Shown here piece after piece: positions 42,174 through 51,909 of a DNA stretch of 64,000 nt (position 1 is its first letter; each line of letters opens with the position of its first letter). The notes under the pieces are model-generated. The model worked only from the letters and a program-made list of their open reading frames with translations. It searched no databases and was not told the origin of the DNA. The stretch covers positions 4,774,001 through 4,838,000 of the forward strand of contig NZ_CP152389.1 in NCBI RefSeq assembly GCF_038806765.1, read 5' to 3'. Position numbers and translations under genes: made by a program. The stretch is from Mucilaginibacter sp. CSA2-8R (GTDB lineage: Bacteria; Bacteroidota; Bacteroidia; Sphingobacteriales; Sphingobacteriaceae).

Positions 42174-43712
42174 TTAATAACCTGGATTTTGAATCACTGC
42201 TCCCGAACTGAGATCAACTTCGGGCTGTGGGATAGGGTATAGCAACTTATTAGTGTTTACTATATAAGTGTCGGCCGTTAAATAATTTACCTGTGTTTTT
42301 AGCTTTGCGCCAAAAGCATTTAACACATCAATGGCTCTGCCGGTGCGCACTAAGTCGTGCCAGCGATGATTTTCAAAGGCCAGTTCAACACGGCGCTCAT
42401 GCGCTATCACATCACGCAGTGCAGCCTGGCTTGTGGCAGTGGCAGCAGGCAATCCGGCACGCAGTCTTACTGTGTTTAAAGGAGATAAAGGAGATTTACC
42501 CTGCTCATTTTGAACTTCGGCCAGTAATAACAATGCGTCTGAGTAACGGTAAACAGGAAAGTTATCGCTTGATCCGGTTACGGCAATTAGCGGAGGATGC
42601 TCATATTTTTTGATATAAGGCACACCAATCTTACCGGCAGCCGGTGTGTAATTTACTACACTTTTGTTAGCCGAATACGTGAACAGATCGCTGGTATTGT
42701 AAGTACCCTCAGCAATCCCGATAGATGCGTCCAGGCGCTTATCATTAGCCTCATAAGTACTTATTAAATCTTGTGTTGGGGTATTCCAGCCACCAGTTGA
42801 GCTATTATTGATAACAATACCAGTAATAATTGAAGTATTGGTACTCCGCGGTAAAAAATGAAACGGTAGCGGGTTAGGTGTTGTACCTAAAACGGTTCCT
42901 TCTAAAAACTGCACATCAAACAACGACTCTTTACTGTTTTTATTAGCCGGGGTAAACGCATCAGCATAGTTGGCATTTAATGCATACCCCATACTGCTTA
43001 AGGTGGTTAATAAGGTTTCGGCATCTGCCCATTTTTTTTGGGTGGCATAAACTTCGGCCAATAACATCGTAGCCGAACCTTTAGTAGCCTCACCGGTTTG
43101 CGGAAACTTAGCCGGGGCACTCAGTTCACTAATGGCGTCTTTTGCATCCTGAATAATTTGCGCATACACAGCATCGGCAGCAACACGTGGTAAAAAAGTA
43201 TCCTCAGCTTTGGTTACTTCTTTTAAAAACAAGGGCACACCGCCAAACAGCCGCACCAGTTTAAAATAATAATAAGCTCTTAAAAATTTAGCCTGCCCGT
43301 CAATAGGCTGCTTGGTTGCATCGTCAAAATCTGCCAGCTTTAAGCGTTCTATTACAATATTGGTGCGCGAAATACCGGTGTAGCAGTGCTGCCATACGGC
43401 ATTCACATAATCGTTGGTAGAGGTATTGGTAAAATTAGAAATGCTTTCGCGATACAGGTAAGCCGTGCCACGGTTACTGGGGTAAGGTTGATAAATGGTG
43501 TTATCAGACCGCATCTCGGAGGTAAAATAATCGTTCACTAACACATCACGCAGCGGTGCATATGCGGCTACCGCAGCTTGTTTAAATTGGTCGGCTGTTT
43601 TGTAAAATGAGGCATCAGTATACGAATCTTTTGGGGCGAGGTCTATATACTCTTTTTTACATGCCGTTGCCGTAAGTGCAAGCAACGCAACCATGATATA
43701 TATTTTTTTCAT
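42174..43712 (-). CDS. SusD/RagB-type outer membrane nutrient-binding lipoprotein
   Basis: 512 residues. Lipoprotein signal with Cys18 (ATACKK), conserved DLAPKDSYTDASF, TPR-like helices (KFLRAYYYFKLVRLFGGVPLFL) and the C-terminal RHDLVRTG-type motif (HRWHDLVRTGRAID). It works as the lid of the SusC transporter directly upstream. The ligand in this locus is probably a phosphate ester or released product, judging from the enzymes downstream (inference). Confidence 0.92.
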   Translation of the reverse strand: MKKIYIMVALLALTATACKKEYIDLAPKDSYTDASFYKTADQFKQAAVAAYAPLRDVLVNDYFTSEMRSDNTIYQPYPSNRGTAYLYRESISNFTNTSTNDYVNAVWQHCYTGISRTNIVIERLKLADFDDATKQPIDGQAKFLRAYYYFKLVRLFGGVPLFLKEVTKAEDTFLPRVAADAVYAQIIQDAKDAISELSAPAKFPQTGEATKGSATMLLAEVYATQKKWADAETLLTTLSSMGYALNANYADAFTPANKNSKESLFDVQFLEGTVLGTTPNPLPFHFLPRSTNTSIITGIVINNSSTGGWNTPTQDLISTYEANDKRLDASIGIAEGTYNTSDLFTYSANKSVVNYTPAAGKIGVPYIKKYEHPPLIAVTGSSDNFPVYRYSDALLLLAEVQNEQGKSPLSPLNTVRLRAGLPAATATSQAALRDVIAHERRVELAFENHRWHDLVRTGRAIDVLNAFGAKLKTQVNYLTADTYIVNTNKLLYPIPQPEVDLSSGAVIQNPGY

Positions 43713-43736
43713 AAAATTGATTTGAATTTTGATTGC

Positions 43737-46700
43737 TTATTTAAATGAGGCAGAAAGGCCAACCGAAAAAGTACGCGGAATAGGGTAAGCATTTTCATCT
43801 ACACCAATACCCAGGGTTGGGTCCAGTCCAGAAAAGTTGATTTCAGGATTCATGCCCGAATATTTAGTAAGTACGAAAGCCTGTTGTAGCGAAGCATAAA
43901 CCCGAAGGCCCCGTAGTATAAACTTATCTTTCAGGTTAAAACGATAGCCTAACGAGATATTTTTAGCGGTTAAATATGATCCGTCTTCCACCCACTGTGA
44001 GTTTACCTGCCGCCCCATACCGGTAGTACCGGTTTTAGTACGCGGATAAATGCCTGAGCCAGGATTTTCGGGCGAACGCCAGCGATCTGCCGCAGCGGCC
44101 AGCATCACCCGCGATCCGTCGAGGTTGGTTTGATAAGCCCACTTGGCAGCATTTAACAGTTTACCACCAACCGAAAAAGCCATGCTTATATTCAGGTCCC
44201 AGTTTTTATAGGCAAAATTGTTGGTTAAACCGCCTGTAAATTTTGGTGTTGGGTCGCCTATGAAAGTACGGTCGTTTACATCGTCAATTACACCATCACC
44301 ATTTATATCCTGTACTTTGATGGTACCCACATCTGATGCACTGCCGTATTTGGCAGAGTTAGCCAGGTCGGCTGCATCTTTATATAAACCCAAGAAAACA
44401 AAGCCATAAAACTCACCTAAATGGTGCCCAACCTGCTGGCGGAAGTAATCAGATGACACGGTATTATTGCGCCGTATAAAGCCCGGATCTACCAAATCTT
44501 TGATCAAATTACGATCAATCGAAATGTTTAAGTTGGTATTCCATTTAAATTTGCCGGTCAAATTCGTCGAGTTCACCGTAAACTCATGTCCCCATAATTC
44601 TATTACACCAACGTTACTTAAAATGCTGGTAAAACCAGATGCCTTAGGGATGGGCCGCTGCATAATTAAACCATCTGATATTTTGTGGTAATAATCATAA
44701 GTGAAGTTGATGCGGTTGTTCAGGAGAGCAAAGTCAACACCAATATCAAACTGCTTATTGCGCTCCCACCTTAGTTCGCTGTTAGCCAAACGATTTATAG
44801 TTTGCCCAGCTACTGATGCACCACCAAAAGCATAATAGTATTTGCCAATAGTAGCCTGAGCATCATAATTACCAAAAAAGTTATTACCGGTAATACCATA
44901 ACTGGCGCGTATTTTCATCAAGTTCAGAAAGCGGAAACGCTCCATAAATTCCTCATCGCTCACTACCCAACCGGCAGAAACTGACGGAAAATTACCATAA
45001 CGCTGATTTTCGCCAAAACGGGATGAACCGTCACGGCGGATGGCACCTTGTAACAGGTATTTGCCTTTGTAATTATAATTTAACCGGGCAATGCTCGATA
45101 ACAATGCATACGAATTGTAAGAACTATTACCTGCCGAAAGGCTGGTAGCTGCGGTTAGATACGGAATATCATCACTCGGAAATCCTAAACCTGTTAGCGT
45201 ATTATTATAACCGGAATATTTTTGGGCAGAATAACCGACCAAAGCTTCCAGGTTATGCTCGCCAAATGATTTGTTATACACTAAGTTGGCTTCAGCAGTA
45301 TAAGAGCCGTTGTCAATTGAGCTGCTGGTACCTGTAGTTTGCCCAACCGTTGAGGTTACTACACCCGATTGGAAGTACTGCCGCGTTTCGCCGCCTTTGT
45401 CAACAGCTAAGTTTGTTTTGAGGCTTAAACCCTTTATAAACTCATAATTTAAATACCCATTGGCCAGTATGCGGGTGGTTTTATAATCATCGTTGGTCAA
45501 ATTAAATTGGGCCAGCGGGTTAATGTAGGCTACCATACCAGCCGAGTAAGTGTCGCGGTTGTAAGTACCATCGGCATTAAAAGGAGACTTTAACGGACTG
45601 GCCTCAAATATCCGCTCAAATAATCCGCCTACACCGTCAGTACTTAAGCGATTATTATGATCTAACCGGTAACTTGGCGCTACCGAAAAGCCCATCTTGA
45701 GCCGGTTATTCAGCGAGGTAAAATCCTGGTTAATCCGTAATGAGAACAATTTGGTACCGGTGTTAATTAATACGCCTTGCTGCTCCTGGTAACCGGCAAT
45801 AACCGTTGAGGTAGATCTTTCGCGGGCAGAGCGAATTGTTACATCATAGTTTTGAATAGGCGCTGTGCGGGTTAACAGTTTAAACCAGTTTGTACCTTCG
45901 CCATACTGCTCAGGGTTAAGGTATTCGGCAGGTGTTGCTGTGGTATATCCCGGTTCGTATTTACGCGAGTCTTCAAATTTTTCTTTCATGTACTGAGCAA
46001 AGCCCCGGGCATCCATCATTTTAGGCACACGCTCACCTGGTATTTTTTGTACGCCGTAATTAGCGTTAAATTCTACCTGCGAATCTCCGGGCTTAGCATG
46101 TTTGGTGGTAATTAATACTACGCCGTTAGCTGCACGCGAACCGTAAAGTGCCGTTGCAGATGCATCTTTTAATATACTGAAGCTTTCAATCTCGGATGGG
46201 TTGATGTTATTAACGCTGCCAGTAACAGGAATACCATCTACCACAAACAGGGGCTGGTTGCTGGCATAAAAAGAAGCGGCCCCACGTATACGAAACTCTA
46301 CCCCACGGCCTGGCTGGCCGCTGCTTTGCGCTATTTGCACACCGGCCGCCTTGCCCTGCAGTTGCTGTGCAAACTGCATTACCGGCATATCCTGCAGCGG
46401 CGCTGCTTCAACCTGGGTAATAGAGCCGGTTACCTCGCGCGCACGTTGTTTACCGTAACTTACCGTTACTTCCTGCAGCAGTCCGCCCGGCGAAAGATTA
46501 ATATTTACTGTAGTAGTTTGATTTCCGTTTACTTTTACCATGGCCGACTCGTAGCGGTTGTAACCTACAAAGGTTACCGCCATTTTATAAGTACCTTCGG
46601 GTAAGGATACGGTATAATAACCCTCGGCATTAGTCATGGCGCCGTAAGTAGTGCCCTCAATACGCACCGAAGCGCCCGGCAAAGGCTCGCCTTTTTCGTC

Positions 46701-47087
46701 AATCACACGGCCGCTAATTTTGCCCGATAATTGTCTGTACAACACAATGTTACCGACCTGTGCTTTAAATCCAATTTCCTGACCTTTAAATAAGCTGGTC
46801 AGTATAGCTTCAAGCGTTAAATTGCTATAGTTAGATGACTGAGCTTTTTTGTTGCTTAAGTTTAAAAATGCTTCGTCGAAGGCAAAAACCACGTTTGCCT
46901 TTTGCTCCAGTTTTTTAATTACCGACGAAAGATTTTCATTGCCGACATTAAAATTCAGCCGTTTGTTTATATCCTGAGCTTTAGTGTCTGTAGCCTTTAC
47001 GGTGACCAAACCAATGGAGAGAGAAATGGATACAAGTAAGAATGTGACACGCATAAATTGCCCCCAATACTTCGTATAAAAAATCAT
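43737..47087 (-). CDS. SusC/RagA-type TonB-dependent transporter with STN domain
   Basis: 1116 residues from the ATG at 47087. Upstream in-frame codons add residues not typical of a signal. Signal segment MIFYTKYWGQFMRVTFLL to TKAQ, then an STN domain (about 40-105), CarboxypepD_reg (about 120-200), plug with VTGSITQVEAAP and DGIPVTGSVNNINPSEI, and a large barrel with a C-terminal PRTFSVGLSASFK. The STN domain and the FecR gene upstream show cell-surface signalling: ligand binding frees the ECF sigma factor. Confidence 0.93.
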   Translation of the reverse strand: MIFYTKYWGQFMRVTFLLVSISLSIGLVTVKATDTKAQDINKRLNFNVGNENLSSVIKKLEQKANVVFAFDEAFLNLSNKKAQSSNYSNLTLEAILTSLFKGQEIGFKAQVGNIVLYRQLSGKISGRVIDEKGEPLPGASVRIEGTTYGAMTNAEGYYTVSLPEGTYKMAVTFVGYNRYESAMVKVNGNQTTTVNINLSPGGLLQEVTVSYGKQRAREVTGSITQVEAAPLQDMPVMQFAQQLQGKAAGVQIAQSSGQPGRGVEFRIRGAASFYASNQPLFVVDGIPVTGSVNNINPSEIESFSILKDASATALYGSRAANGVVLITTKHAKPGDSQVEFNANYGVQKIPGERVPKMMDARGFAQYMKEKFEDSRKYEPGYTTATPAEYLNPEQYGEGTNWFKLLTRTAPIQNYDVTIRSARERSTSTVIAGYQEQQGVLINTGTKLFSLRINQDFTSLNNRLKMGFSVAPSYRLDHNNRLSTDGVGGLFERIFEASPLKSPFNADGTYNRDTYSAGMVAYINPLAQFNLTNDDYKTTRILANGYLNYEFIKGLSLKTNLAVDKGGETRQYFQSGVVTSTVGQTTGTSSSIDNGSYTAEANLVYNKSFGEHNLEALVGYSAQKYSGYNNTLTGLGFPSDDIPYLTAATSLSAGNSSYNSYALLSSIARLNYNYKGKYLLQGAIRRDGSSRFGENQRYGNFPSVSAGWVVSDEEFMERFRFLNLMKIRASYGITGNNFFGNYDAQATIGKYYYAFGGASVAGQTINRLANSELRWERNKQFDIGVDFALLNNRINFTYDYYHKISDGLIMQRPIPKASGFTSILSNVGVIELWGHEFTVNSTNLTGKFKWNTNLNISIDRNLIKDLVDPGFIRRNNTVSSDYFRQQVGHHLGEFYGFVFLGLYKDAADLANSAKYGSASDVGTIKVQDINGDGVIDDVNDRTFIGDPTPKFTGGLTNNFAYKNWDLNISMAFSVGGKLLNAAKWAYQTNLDGSRVMLAAAADRWRSPENPGSGIYPRTKTGTTGMGRQVNSQWVEDGSYLTAKNISLGYRFNLKDKFILRGLRVYASLQQAFVLTKYSGMNPEINFSGLDPTLGIGVDENAYPIPRTFSVGLSASFK

Positions 47088-47212
47088 ATTTTTGAATTGC
47101 TTTGTAATAAGTTGAAATGTTGCCAAGCGTAGCAGGTAACGGTCTGCAAACCTTTACTTGCTGATGATAAAGCCGGTTCCTGCTGCAACAGGGCCGGTTT
47201 TTTGTTTTAAGT

Positions 47213-48154
47213 TTAATATAGAACTGCTTCGCTGCCCTCCTTTCTGTAATGCGCATTATGCATCAGGCCAATCATTTTAAGCACATCCTCGGCTTGTAGA
47301 TTACGCTTGATGCGCAGTGTAAACAAGTAGTTAAGCACACGTTTGTTACCTGCCTTTAAATTGATTTTATAGATGTTTTTAAACATTAAAGCCAGTTCTT
47401 GAAACCCTACTCGGTTTAGATAAGTATCGCCGTCTTTCCAGCTTTGACTTTCGGCTGCAGTAACCATTTGCTGCATAACAGAGCCGTTTTTACGGGTATA
47501 AGTGAGTTGCTTTCCGGGGGATAAAAAGGCAAGCAGCTTTTTGCCGTGGGTAACGCCCACCCTACCGGTTGATACCGTTACTTTTAACCCTGGCAAAGCA
47601 TGGTATGCTTTGATATTAAATGAAGTGCCCAGTACCTGTACTTGTATAGGCTGGGTTTGCACCCTAAAAGGTTTACGTTGGTTATGCTTTACCTCAAAAA
47701 AGGCTTCACCTTCGTCCAGGTATACTTGTCGCAAGGAGTCGTTGAAGGTGGATGGGACGCGTACCTTACTGGCTGCGTTAACCCAAATTACCGAACTGTC
47801 GGGCAAAACGAATTGCTTTACTTGCCCGGCCTGAGTTTGTATGGTAACAAACGTTGTTTTTAATAAAACTGATGGTTGAGTAAACAGGTAGGCAAGTGTA
47901 CCAATAGCTGATATAAGCAATACCGTTGCGGCCACACGATACAGGTTCCACCTGCGCGTCAATGGTGGGTTAACTACTTCTCCAATTTGCCGCTGCATAG
48001 TCAACCTAATGCGTTCACGCGACTCATCGGTAAGCGACTGTCTGTTCTCCTGCCGATATGACTTATACCAGGCTTCGATCAGCGCTGTTTCAGTTTCGTT
48101 ACTTTTACCTTTAAGATAACGGCTGAGTTGATTTTTAAATTGATGTATATCCAT
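47213..48154 (-). CDS. FecR-family anti-sigma factor
   Basis: 313 residues. A helical DUF4880-like N-terminus (1-75), one membrane helix (about 79-98), a FecR domain (about 105-205, with TQAGQVKQFVLPDSSVIWVNAASKV-type sequence) and a DUF4974 C-terminal domain binding the STN of SusC. It holds the ECF sigma factor until the transporter is loaded. A 9-bp hairpin lies three bases before its start codon. Confidence 0.92.
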   Translation of the reverse strand: MDIHQFKNQLSRYLKGKSNETETALIEAWYKSYRQENRQSLTDESRERIRLTMQRQIGEVVNPPLTRRWNLYRVAATVLLISAIGTLAYLFTQPSVLLKTTFVTIQTQAGQVKQFVLPDSSVIWVNAASKVRVPSTFNDSLRQVYLDEGEAFFEVKHNQRKPFRVQTQPIQVQVLGTSFNIKAYHALPGLKVTVSTGRVGVTHGKKLLAFLSPGKQLTYTRKNGSVMQQMVTAAESQSWKDGDTYLNRVGFQELALMFKNIYKINLKAGNKRVLNYLFTLRIKRNLQAEDVLKMIGLMHNAHYRKEGSEAVLY

Positions 48155-48156
48155 TA

Positions 48157-48190
48157 GCGGCTTTTCAATAACAAGTCGTTAAAAAGCCGC
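48157..48190 (-). promoter_or_regulatory. Hairpin immediately upstream of the FecR start
   Basis: gcggctttt (48157-48165) and aaaagccgc (48182-48190) pair perfectly. On the minus strand the hairpin ends three bases before the ATG, without a T run. It covers the ribosome-binding region and could limit anti-sigma translation. Confidence 0.5.
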
Positions 48191-48225
48191 CAGAGTACTT
48201 ATAATTTAAATTACCATTGCGTTAA

Positions 48226-48819
48226 TTAATTGTAAAGCATCAGAAGTGCGATAGCCAGGTAGGCGGTATTTTTTTCAGGGTGGTTTTTATTAACTACTAT
48301 ACGCAGTCGGCGTAATACTTCGGAGATGTAATTTTTTACGGTTTGTTCTGCAAGCCCTAATTTAACAGCAATCGCTTTTACCGAATGATTACTGCTACGT
48401 AGCTCATAGATGCGCTGCAGCATTTCGGGCATATGGCTTACAGCTTCGGCGAGGGTATGCTCAAGCTCCAAATAACCGGCATTGGCATGGATAGAATCTT
48501 CCAGTATCTCTATCCGCTGCAGAGCATCCTCCATACGCTGCCTGCTAACCTTTTGCAACCTGAAATAATCAATCACACTTAAGCGCACGGCACTTAATAA
48601 ATAATATTCTAACGAAATATGGATTTCTAAAACCTGCCGCCGCTGCCATATTTTAATGAAAATTTCCTGTACAACATCCTGAGCAGCAGCTTCATCACTT
48701 AAACGACTCCACGCTGCTTTAAACATTTTTTCCCAATAGCGTTCAAACAGCTCATCAAAAGCTAAATGGTCATCCTGCTTAATTTGTTGTAGTAGCGCTG
48801 CGTCCGAAAAATGTTTCAT
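48226..48819 (-). CDS. ECF sigma factor (FecI-like)
   Basis: 197 residues from the ATG at 48819. The GTG at 48834 falls within the TAGCTTTG box and is rejected. Region 2 has AFDELFERYWEKMFKAAW and DVVQEIFIKIWQRR; region 4 has VKAIAVKLGLAEQTVKNYISEVLRRL. It activates the SusCD operon downstream in response to the FecR/STN signal. A hairpin-containing gap of 71 bases separates it from FecR. Confidence 0.92.
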   Translation of the reverse strand: MKHFSDAALLQQIKQDDHLAFDELFERYWEKMFKAAWSRLSDEAAAQDVVQEIFIKIWQRRQVLEIHISLEYYLLSAVRLSVIDYFRLQKVSRQRMEDALQRIEILEDSIHANAGYLELEHTLAEAVSHMPEMLQRIYELRSSNHSVKAIAVKLGLAEQTVKNYISEVLRRLRIVVNKNHPEKNTAYLAIALLMLYN

Positions 48820-48833
48820 TTTAACTAATACCA

Positions 48834-48841
48834 CAAAGCTA
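48834..48841 (-). promoter_or_regulatory. Putative -7 box of the ECF sigma gene
   Basis: Minus-strand TAGCTTTG, 15 bases before the ATG. Confidence 0.4.
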
Positions 48842-49027
48842 CATGCCCAATGTTAAGTTAACTTTAACTATTAAAAAGCAGTGTTTTTGTTACAATGAAA
48901 AAAAATCAGTTACGATATGTGTTGCCGGCAGCCAACAAAATCTGACGTTTTTTGGTAATTGCTATTTAACAGCGCTAAAATATTTCAATTACAAAAACTT
49001 ACTGCCAAAACTATTTGTAATTAAGTT

Positions 49028-49471
49028 ATGAGTACCAACTCCGCTTCGGCATCGCAACTCTATAATGTAAGCCGCGGACAGATAGAGCATTACAATATGT
49101 CTATCGGCCTGCGCCTTATTTGGTTAAATAACTGCCTGGCATTTATGTTCGGCATTTACTCGGCGCTTACTATTTTCCAGTCGGCAACACCTTACTGGCA
49201 TACCAAAGCGCAAATGATGAGTGTAGTTATCCCATACATTGGTGTTGCAGTAAGTTTATTTACTTTAGTAGATGTTGTTATGGGCATTGTACGTATGGGC
49301 AACGTACTTAAACACTACAACTTGGAAGGGCAAAAAGAAATGTCGGGATTACCCATGCTGGACGGAACGGCAACTGATCGCTTTTTTCAGCGACTGTCAC
49401 CAGTGGCTCAATCCATATTTTTTATGATGGTATGGCTTTATCTTATATTATACGATAAGCACATCTTTTAG
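49028..49471 (+). CDS. Small membrane protein of unknown family
   Basis: 147 residues with three hydrophobic helices (about 26-48, 62-85 and 122-143) and an N-terminal charged region. It has a distinct internal segment (NLEGQKEMSGLPMLDGTATDRFF). No domain is recognised. It sits between the two divergent phosphorus units and reads plus; it could be unrelated to them. Confidence 0.6.
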   Translation: MSTNSASASQLYNVSRGQIEHYNMSIGLRLIWLNNCLAFMFGIYSALTIFQSATPYWHTKAQMMSVVIPYIGVAVSLFTLVDVVMGIVRMGNVLKHYNLEGQKEMSGLPMLDGTATDRFFQRLSPVAQSIFFMMVWLYLILYDKHIF

Positions 49472-49552
49472 ATAGCCAATTACTGAAAGGTGAGAACCAT
49501 TTTAACTGGCGCCCACCTTTTCACATAAAATTACATCAGGCGATTTTTTTTA

Positions 49553-49786
49553 TTAAACGTAGGCAGCAGCCGATTCTTGAGCAGGTTGCTCTTTTTTGAT
49601 GTTTATTTTTTTAGAAAGCTTTTTGGCCAATTGCTTTGACTCTTTTTCAATTTTTTTATCCAGCTTTTTCGATCCCTCTCCATATTTAACAGTTAACTCT
49701 TTTAAGTCTCCAATTAATCGGGCCTGGATTTCTTGCTTCGCTTCTTTACGTACTGACTTAAGTTGATCTTTTAATTTATCTTTCAT
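49553..49786 (-). CDS. Small Lys-rich coiled-coil protein
   Basis: 77 residues from the ATG at 49786; an upstream in-frame ATG at 49834 would add a hydrophobic segment. Strongly charged and heptad-like (KDKLKDQLKSVRKEAKQE ... KKLDKKIEKESKQLAKKL), predicted helical. No known family. Convergent with the membrane protein at 49028. Confidence 0.55.
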   Translation of the reverse strand: MKDKLKDQLKSVRKEAKQEIQARLIGDLKELTVKYGEGSKKLDKKIEKESKQLAKKLSKKINIKKEQPAQESAAAYV

Positions 49787-50005
49787 ATTATTCTGTATCT
49801 GCGCATTAACAAAAGTATATGATATTACTATCAAAGCAATATTATGTTTTTGTTAAACTTTAAGCTCAATGTTAAGAAATATTGTCGTCTGAATACTTAA
49901 AATCCATTGTCACTACGCGCTTAACATTAAGATAATATTTGTTTATTTCTTTTGTAACAGACATTCATCAGTTTCTGTGTGCTTTTGATATTTCTGTCAT
50001 CTCTG

Positions 50006-51655
50006 ATGCAACAAAAAGCCAAATTTTTAATACAATTACAAGTCCTTATCATCGGCTTTTTGATGATGCTGCCATTGCAGAGTTTAGCTCAATTAACCGA
50101 AGCAACAAATTTAAGTAAGGCACAAAATTTATCATCTTATAAACCAGACTCTGCGCTGATGTTATTAAAGCAGGTGCATGCCAGGGCGGTGTCTAATCAT
50201 CAAACTTTGGTGGCAGCACAAAGCCTGCAGCAAATGGGTCAGGTATGCTATGAACAAGGTCATTATGCCCAGGCGTTAGATTTTTACCAGCATGCCGAAC
50301 AACTGCTCGAATCAGAAAAACAAAAAGATAAACTTGCGGGCAACTGGAGCAAAATGGGCCTGCTCTATTATTATAACCGGCAACCCAAGCAGGCCAAAAA
50401 GTTTTATTTAAAGGCTCATGAACTTTACCGCCAAACAGGCAACAGTGAAGGCCAAGCCCAAGTTTTAGGTGAATTAGGACATCTGTTTGAAAAACAGCAA
50501 CAATATCAAACGGCCTTTAGCTACCAAAAGCAGGCCTTAGCTAAGTACCGGCAGGTTGGCTCAAAGTTAGGTTTAGCCAAAATTTATGAAAACATCGGAA
50601 GTATTTATGAAGACCTGGCCCGGTACGACTCGGCCTACTATTACTTTAACCAATCAGTACAACTGTACGAAAAGCAGCAAAATACGATAGATGGCATTGA
50701 GGTTATTAATAATTTAGGCGACGTTTTTCGTAAAAGCGGGCGATATCAGGATGGGCTACAGCAATCTTACAAAGCTTACCATCTGGCGCAGCAAATGCAC
50801 AATACGTATCAAATAGCTGCCGCCACTCATGATTTAGGAAAGACGTACCAATTGCTCAATCGCTTGGATAGCGCCTATTATTATGCTGAACTGAGTCGTA
50901 AATTATCTTTAGAGATTTACTCTAAAGACGGTTTGAAGCAAACATCGTTTTTACAGGTGCTTTATAACTTTAATAAACAAAACGACGAAATAGCCCGGCT
51001 TAATACCATCAAAAAAACTAATTACATTATTACCGTTGCGGTAAGCATCGTAGTGCTTTTGCTGATTATTTTGGGTGTGGTAATTTTTAGCCGGCAACGG
51101 CTCAAAATAAACGACCAGAGGTTACTGGCCGAACGCAACGAAGCTATTTTTAAAACCCAGCACGAACTGATGCAACTGGAGCTTAAAAACAAACAGCTAC
51201 AGGAAGAAACCTTGCAACAGCAGTTAGAACTTAAGGGTAAAGAACTATCCTCGCACACACTCAACTTAATACGCAACAACCAACTGCTTGAGCAAATGCG
51301 CAATACTTTGCAGCAAATGGTTAAAGACGATAAACGCGACCAGAAAAAACAGATGCAGCAAATGGTGCATCAAATAAATCAGAGCTTTAACCACGAGCAG
51401 CAATGGAAAGAGTTTACCGCTGCTTTGGAGCAGGTACACCAGCGCTTTTTTGAACGCCTAAAGGAAATAAGCACAGACCTTACCCCTACCGATATTAGAC
51501 TGATTGCACTAATCAAGGTAAACATGGATTCGAAAGACATCTCAGGCTTATTAGGAATATCAATGGATAGCCTGCGGGTAGCCAGGCACCGGCTGCGCAA
51601 AAAGCTCAATCTTGATCAAGGCGAAAATTTATCGGCATTTATCCAGTCGCTCTAA
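50006..51655 (+). CDS. TPR sensor with C-terminal HTH (putative regulator)
   Basis: 549 residues from the ATG at 50006; an upstream GTG at 49979 is possible. Signal/TM (about 8-30), at least six TPR units (about 40-330), a TM helix (about 340-362), a coiled coil (365-450) and a C-terminal LuxR-like HTH (about 495-549: LTPTDIRLIALIKVNMDSKDISGLLGIS). The layout puts TPRs outside and DNA-binding inside. It precedes the TonB receptor gene by 254 bases and may control it (inference). Confidence 0.8.
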   Translation: MQQKAKFLIQLQVLIIGFLMMLPLQSLAQLTEATNLSKAQNLSSYKPDSALMLLKQVHARAVSNHQTLVAAQSLQQMGQVCYEQGHYAQALDFYQHAEQLLESEKQKDKLAGNWSKMGLLYYYNRQPKQAKKFYLKAHELYRQTGNSEGQAQVLGELGHLFEKQQQYQTAFSYQKQALAKYRQVGSKLGLAKIYENIGSIYEDLARYDSAYYYFNQSVQLYEKQQNTIDGIEVINNLGDVFRKSGRYQDGLQQSYKAYHLAQQMHNTYQIAAATHDLGKTYQLLNRLDSAYYYAELSRKLSLEIYSKDGLKQTSFLQVLYNFNKQNDEIARLNTIKKTNYIITVAVSIVVLLLIILGVVIFSRQRLKINDQRLLAERNEAIFKTQHELMQLELKNKQLQEETLQQQLELKGKELSSHTLNLIRNNQLLEQMRNTLQQMVKDDKRDQKKQMQQMVHQINQSFNHEQQWKEFTAALEQVHQRFFERLKEISTDLTPTDIRLIALIKVNMDSKDISGLLGISMDSLRVARHRLRKKLNLDQGENLSAFIQSL

Positions 51656-51815
51656 AACTCCCCTTAGGATCAATAAGCCTCAAGCCTTAACATTTGCTTA
51701 ATGTAACGGTAACTGAATGATAATGGAGAATAATAAACTTACAAATTATTATTAGTCAGATATTTACAGATACTTAGTAACGCTTGATTAACGCTCATTG
51801 TAACGGTGTTTCCTT

Positions 51816-51849
51816 TTTGTAACCCCCATAAAAAGGTATTTTATTTTTG
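51816..51849 (+). promoter_or_regulatory. Putative promoter of the TonB receptor/phytase unit
   Basis: TTTG at 51816-51819 and TATTTTTG at 51842-51849 (spacing 22), about 60 bases before the ATG. The repeat tgtaacggt occurs at 51702-51710 and 51799-51807 within the 254-base gap and may be a regulator site. Confidence 0.4.
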
Positions 51850-51909
51850 AGTAACACACCTTTGCAGTATTAAATCCGGCCGAAAGTTTTCGGATTAAAA
51901 TACCCTGAT

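Noticed and set aside
47169..47210. Terminator between FecR and SusC on the minus strand
   Set aside because: The ccgg/cctg hairpin has its T run on the plus strand; the minus-strand side has only CTTTAT, so termination between FecR and SusC is not supported. It could still affect mRNA stability.
37840..48819. Classical polysaccharide utilisation locus
   Set aside because: SusC/SusD and FecR/sigma are present, but no glycoside hydrolase, polysaccharide lyase or carbohydrate sulfatase is; the enzymes are phosphoesterases.
49486..49522. Terminator after the membrane protein at 49028
   Set aside because: The arms pair poorly and the loop is long; too weak to list.
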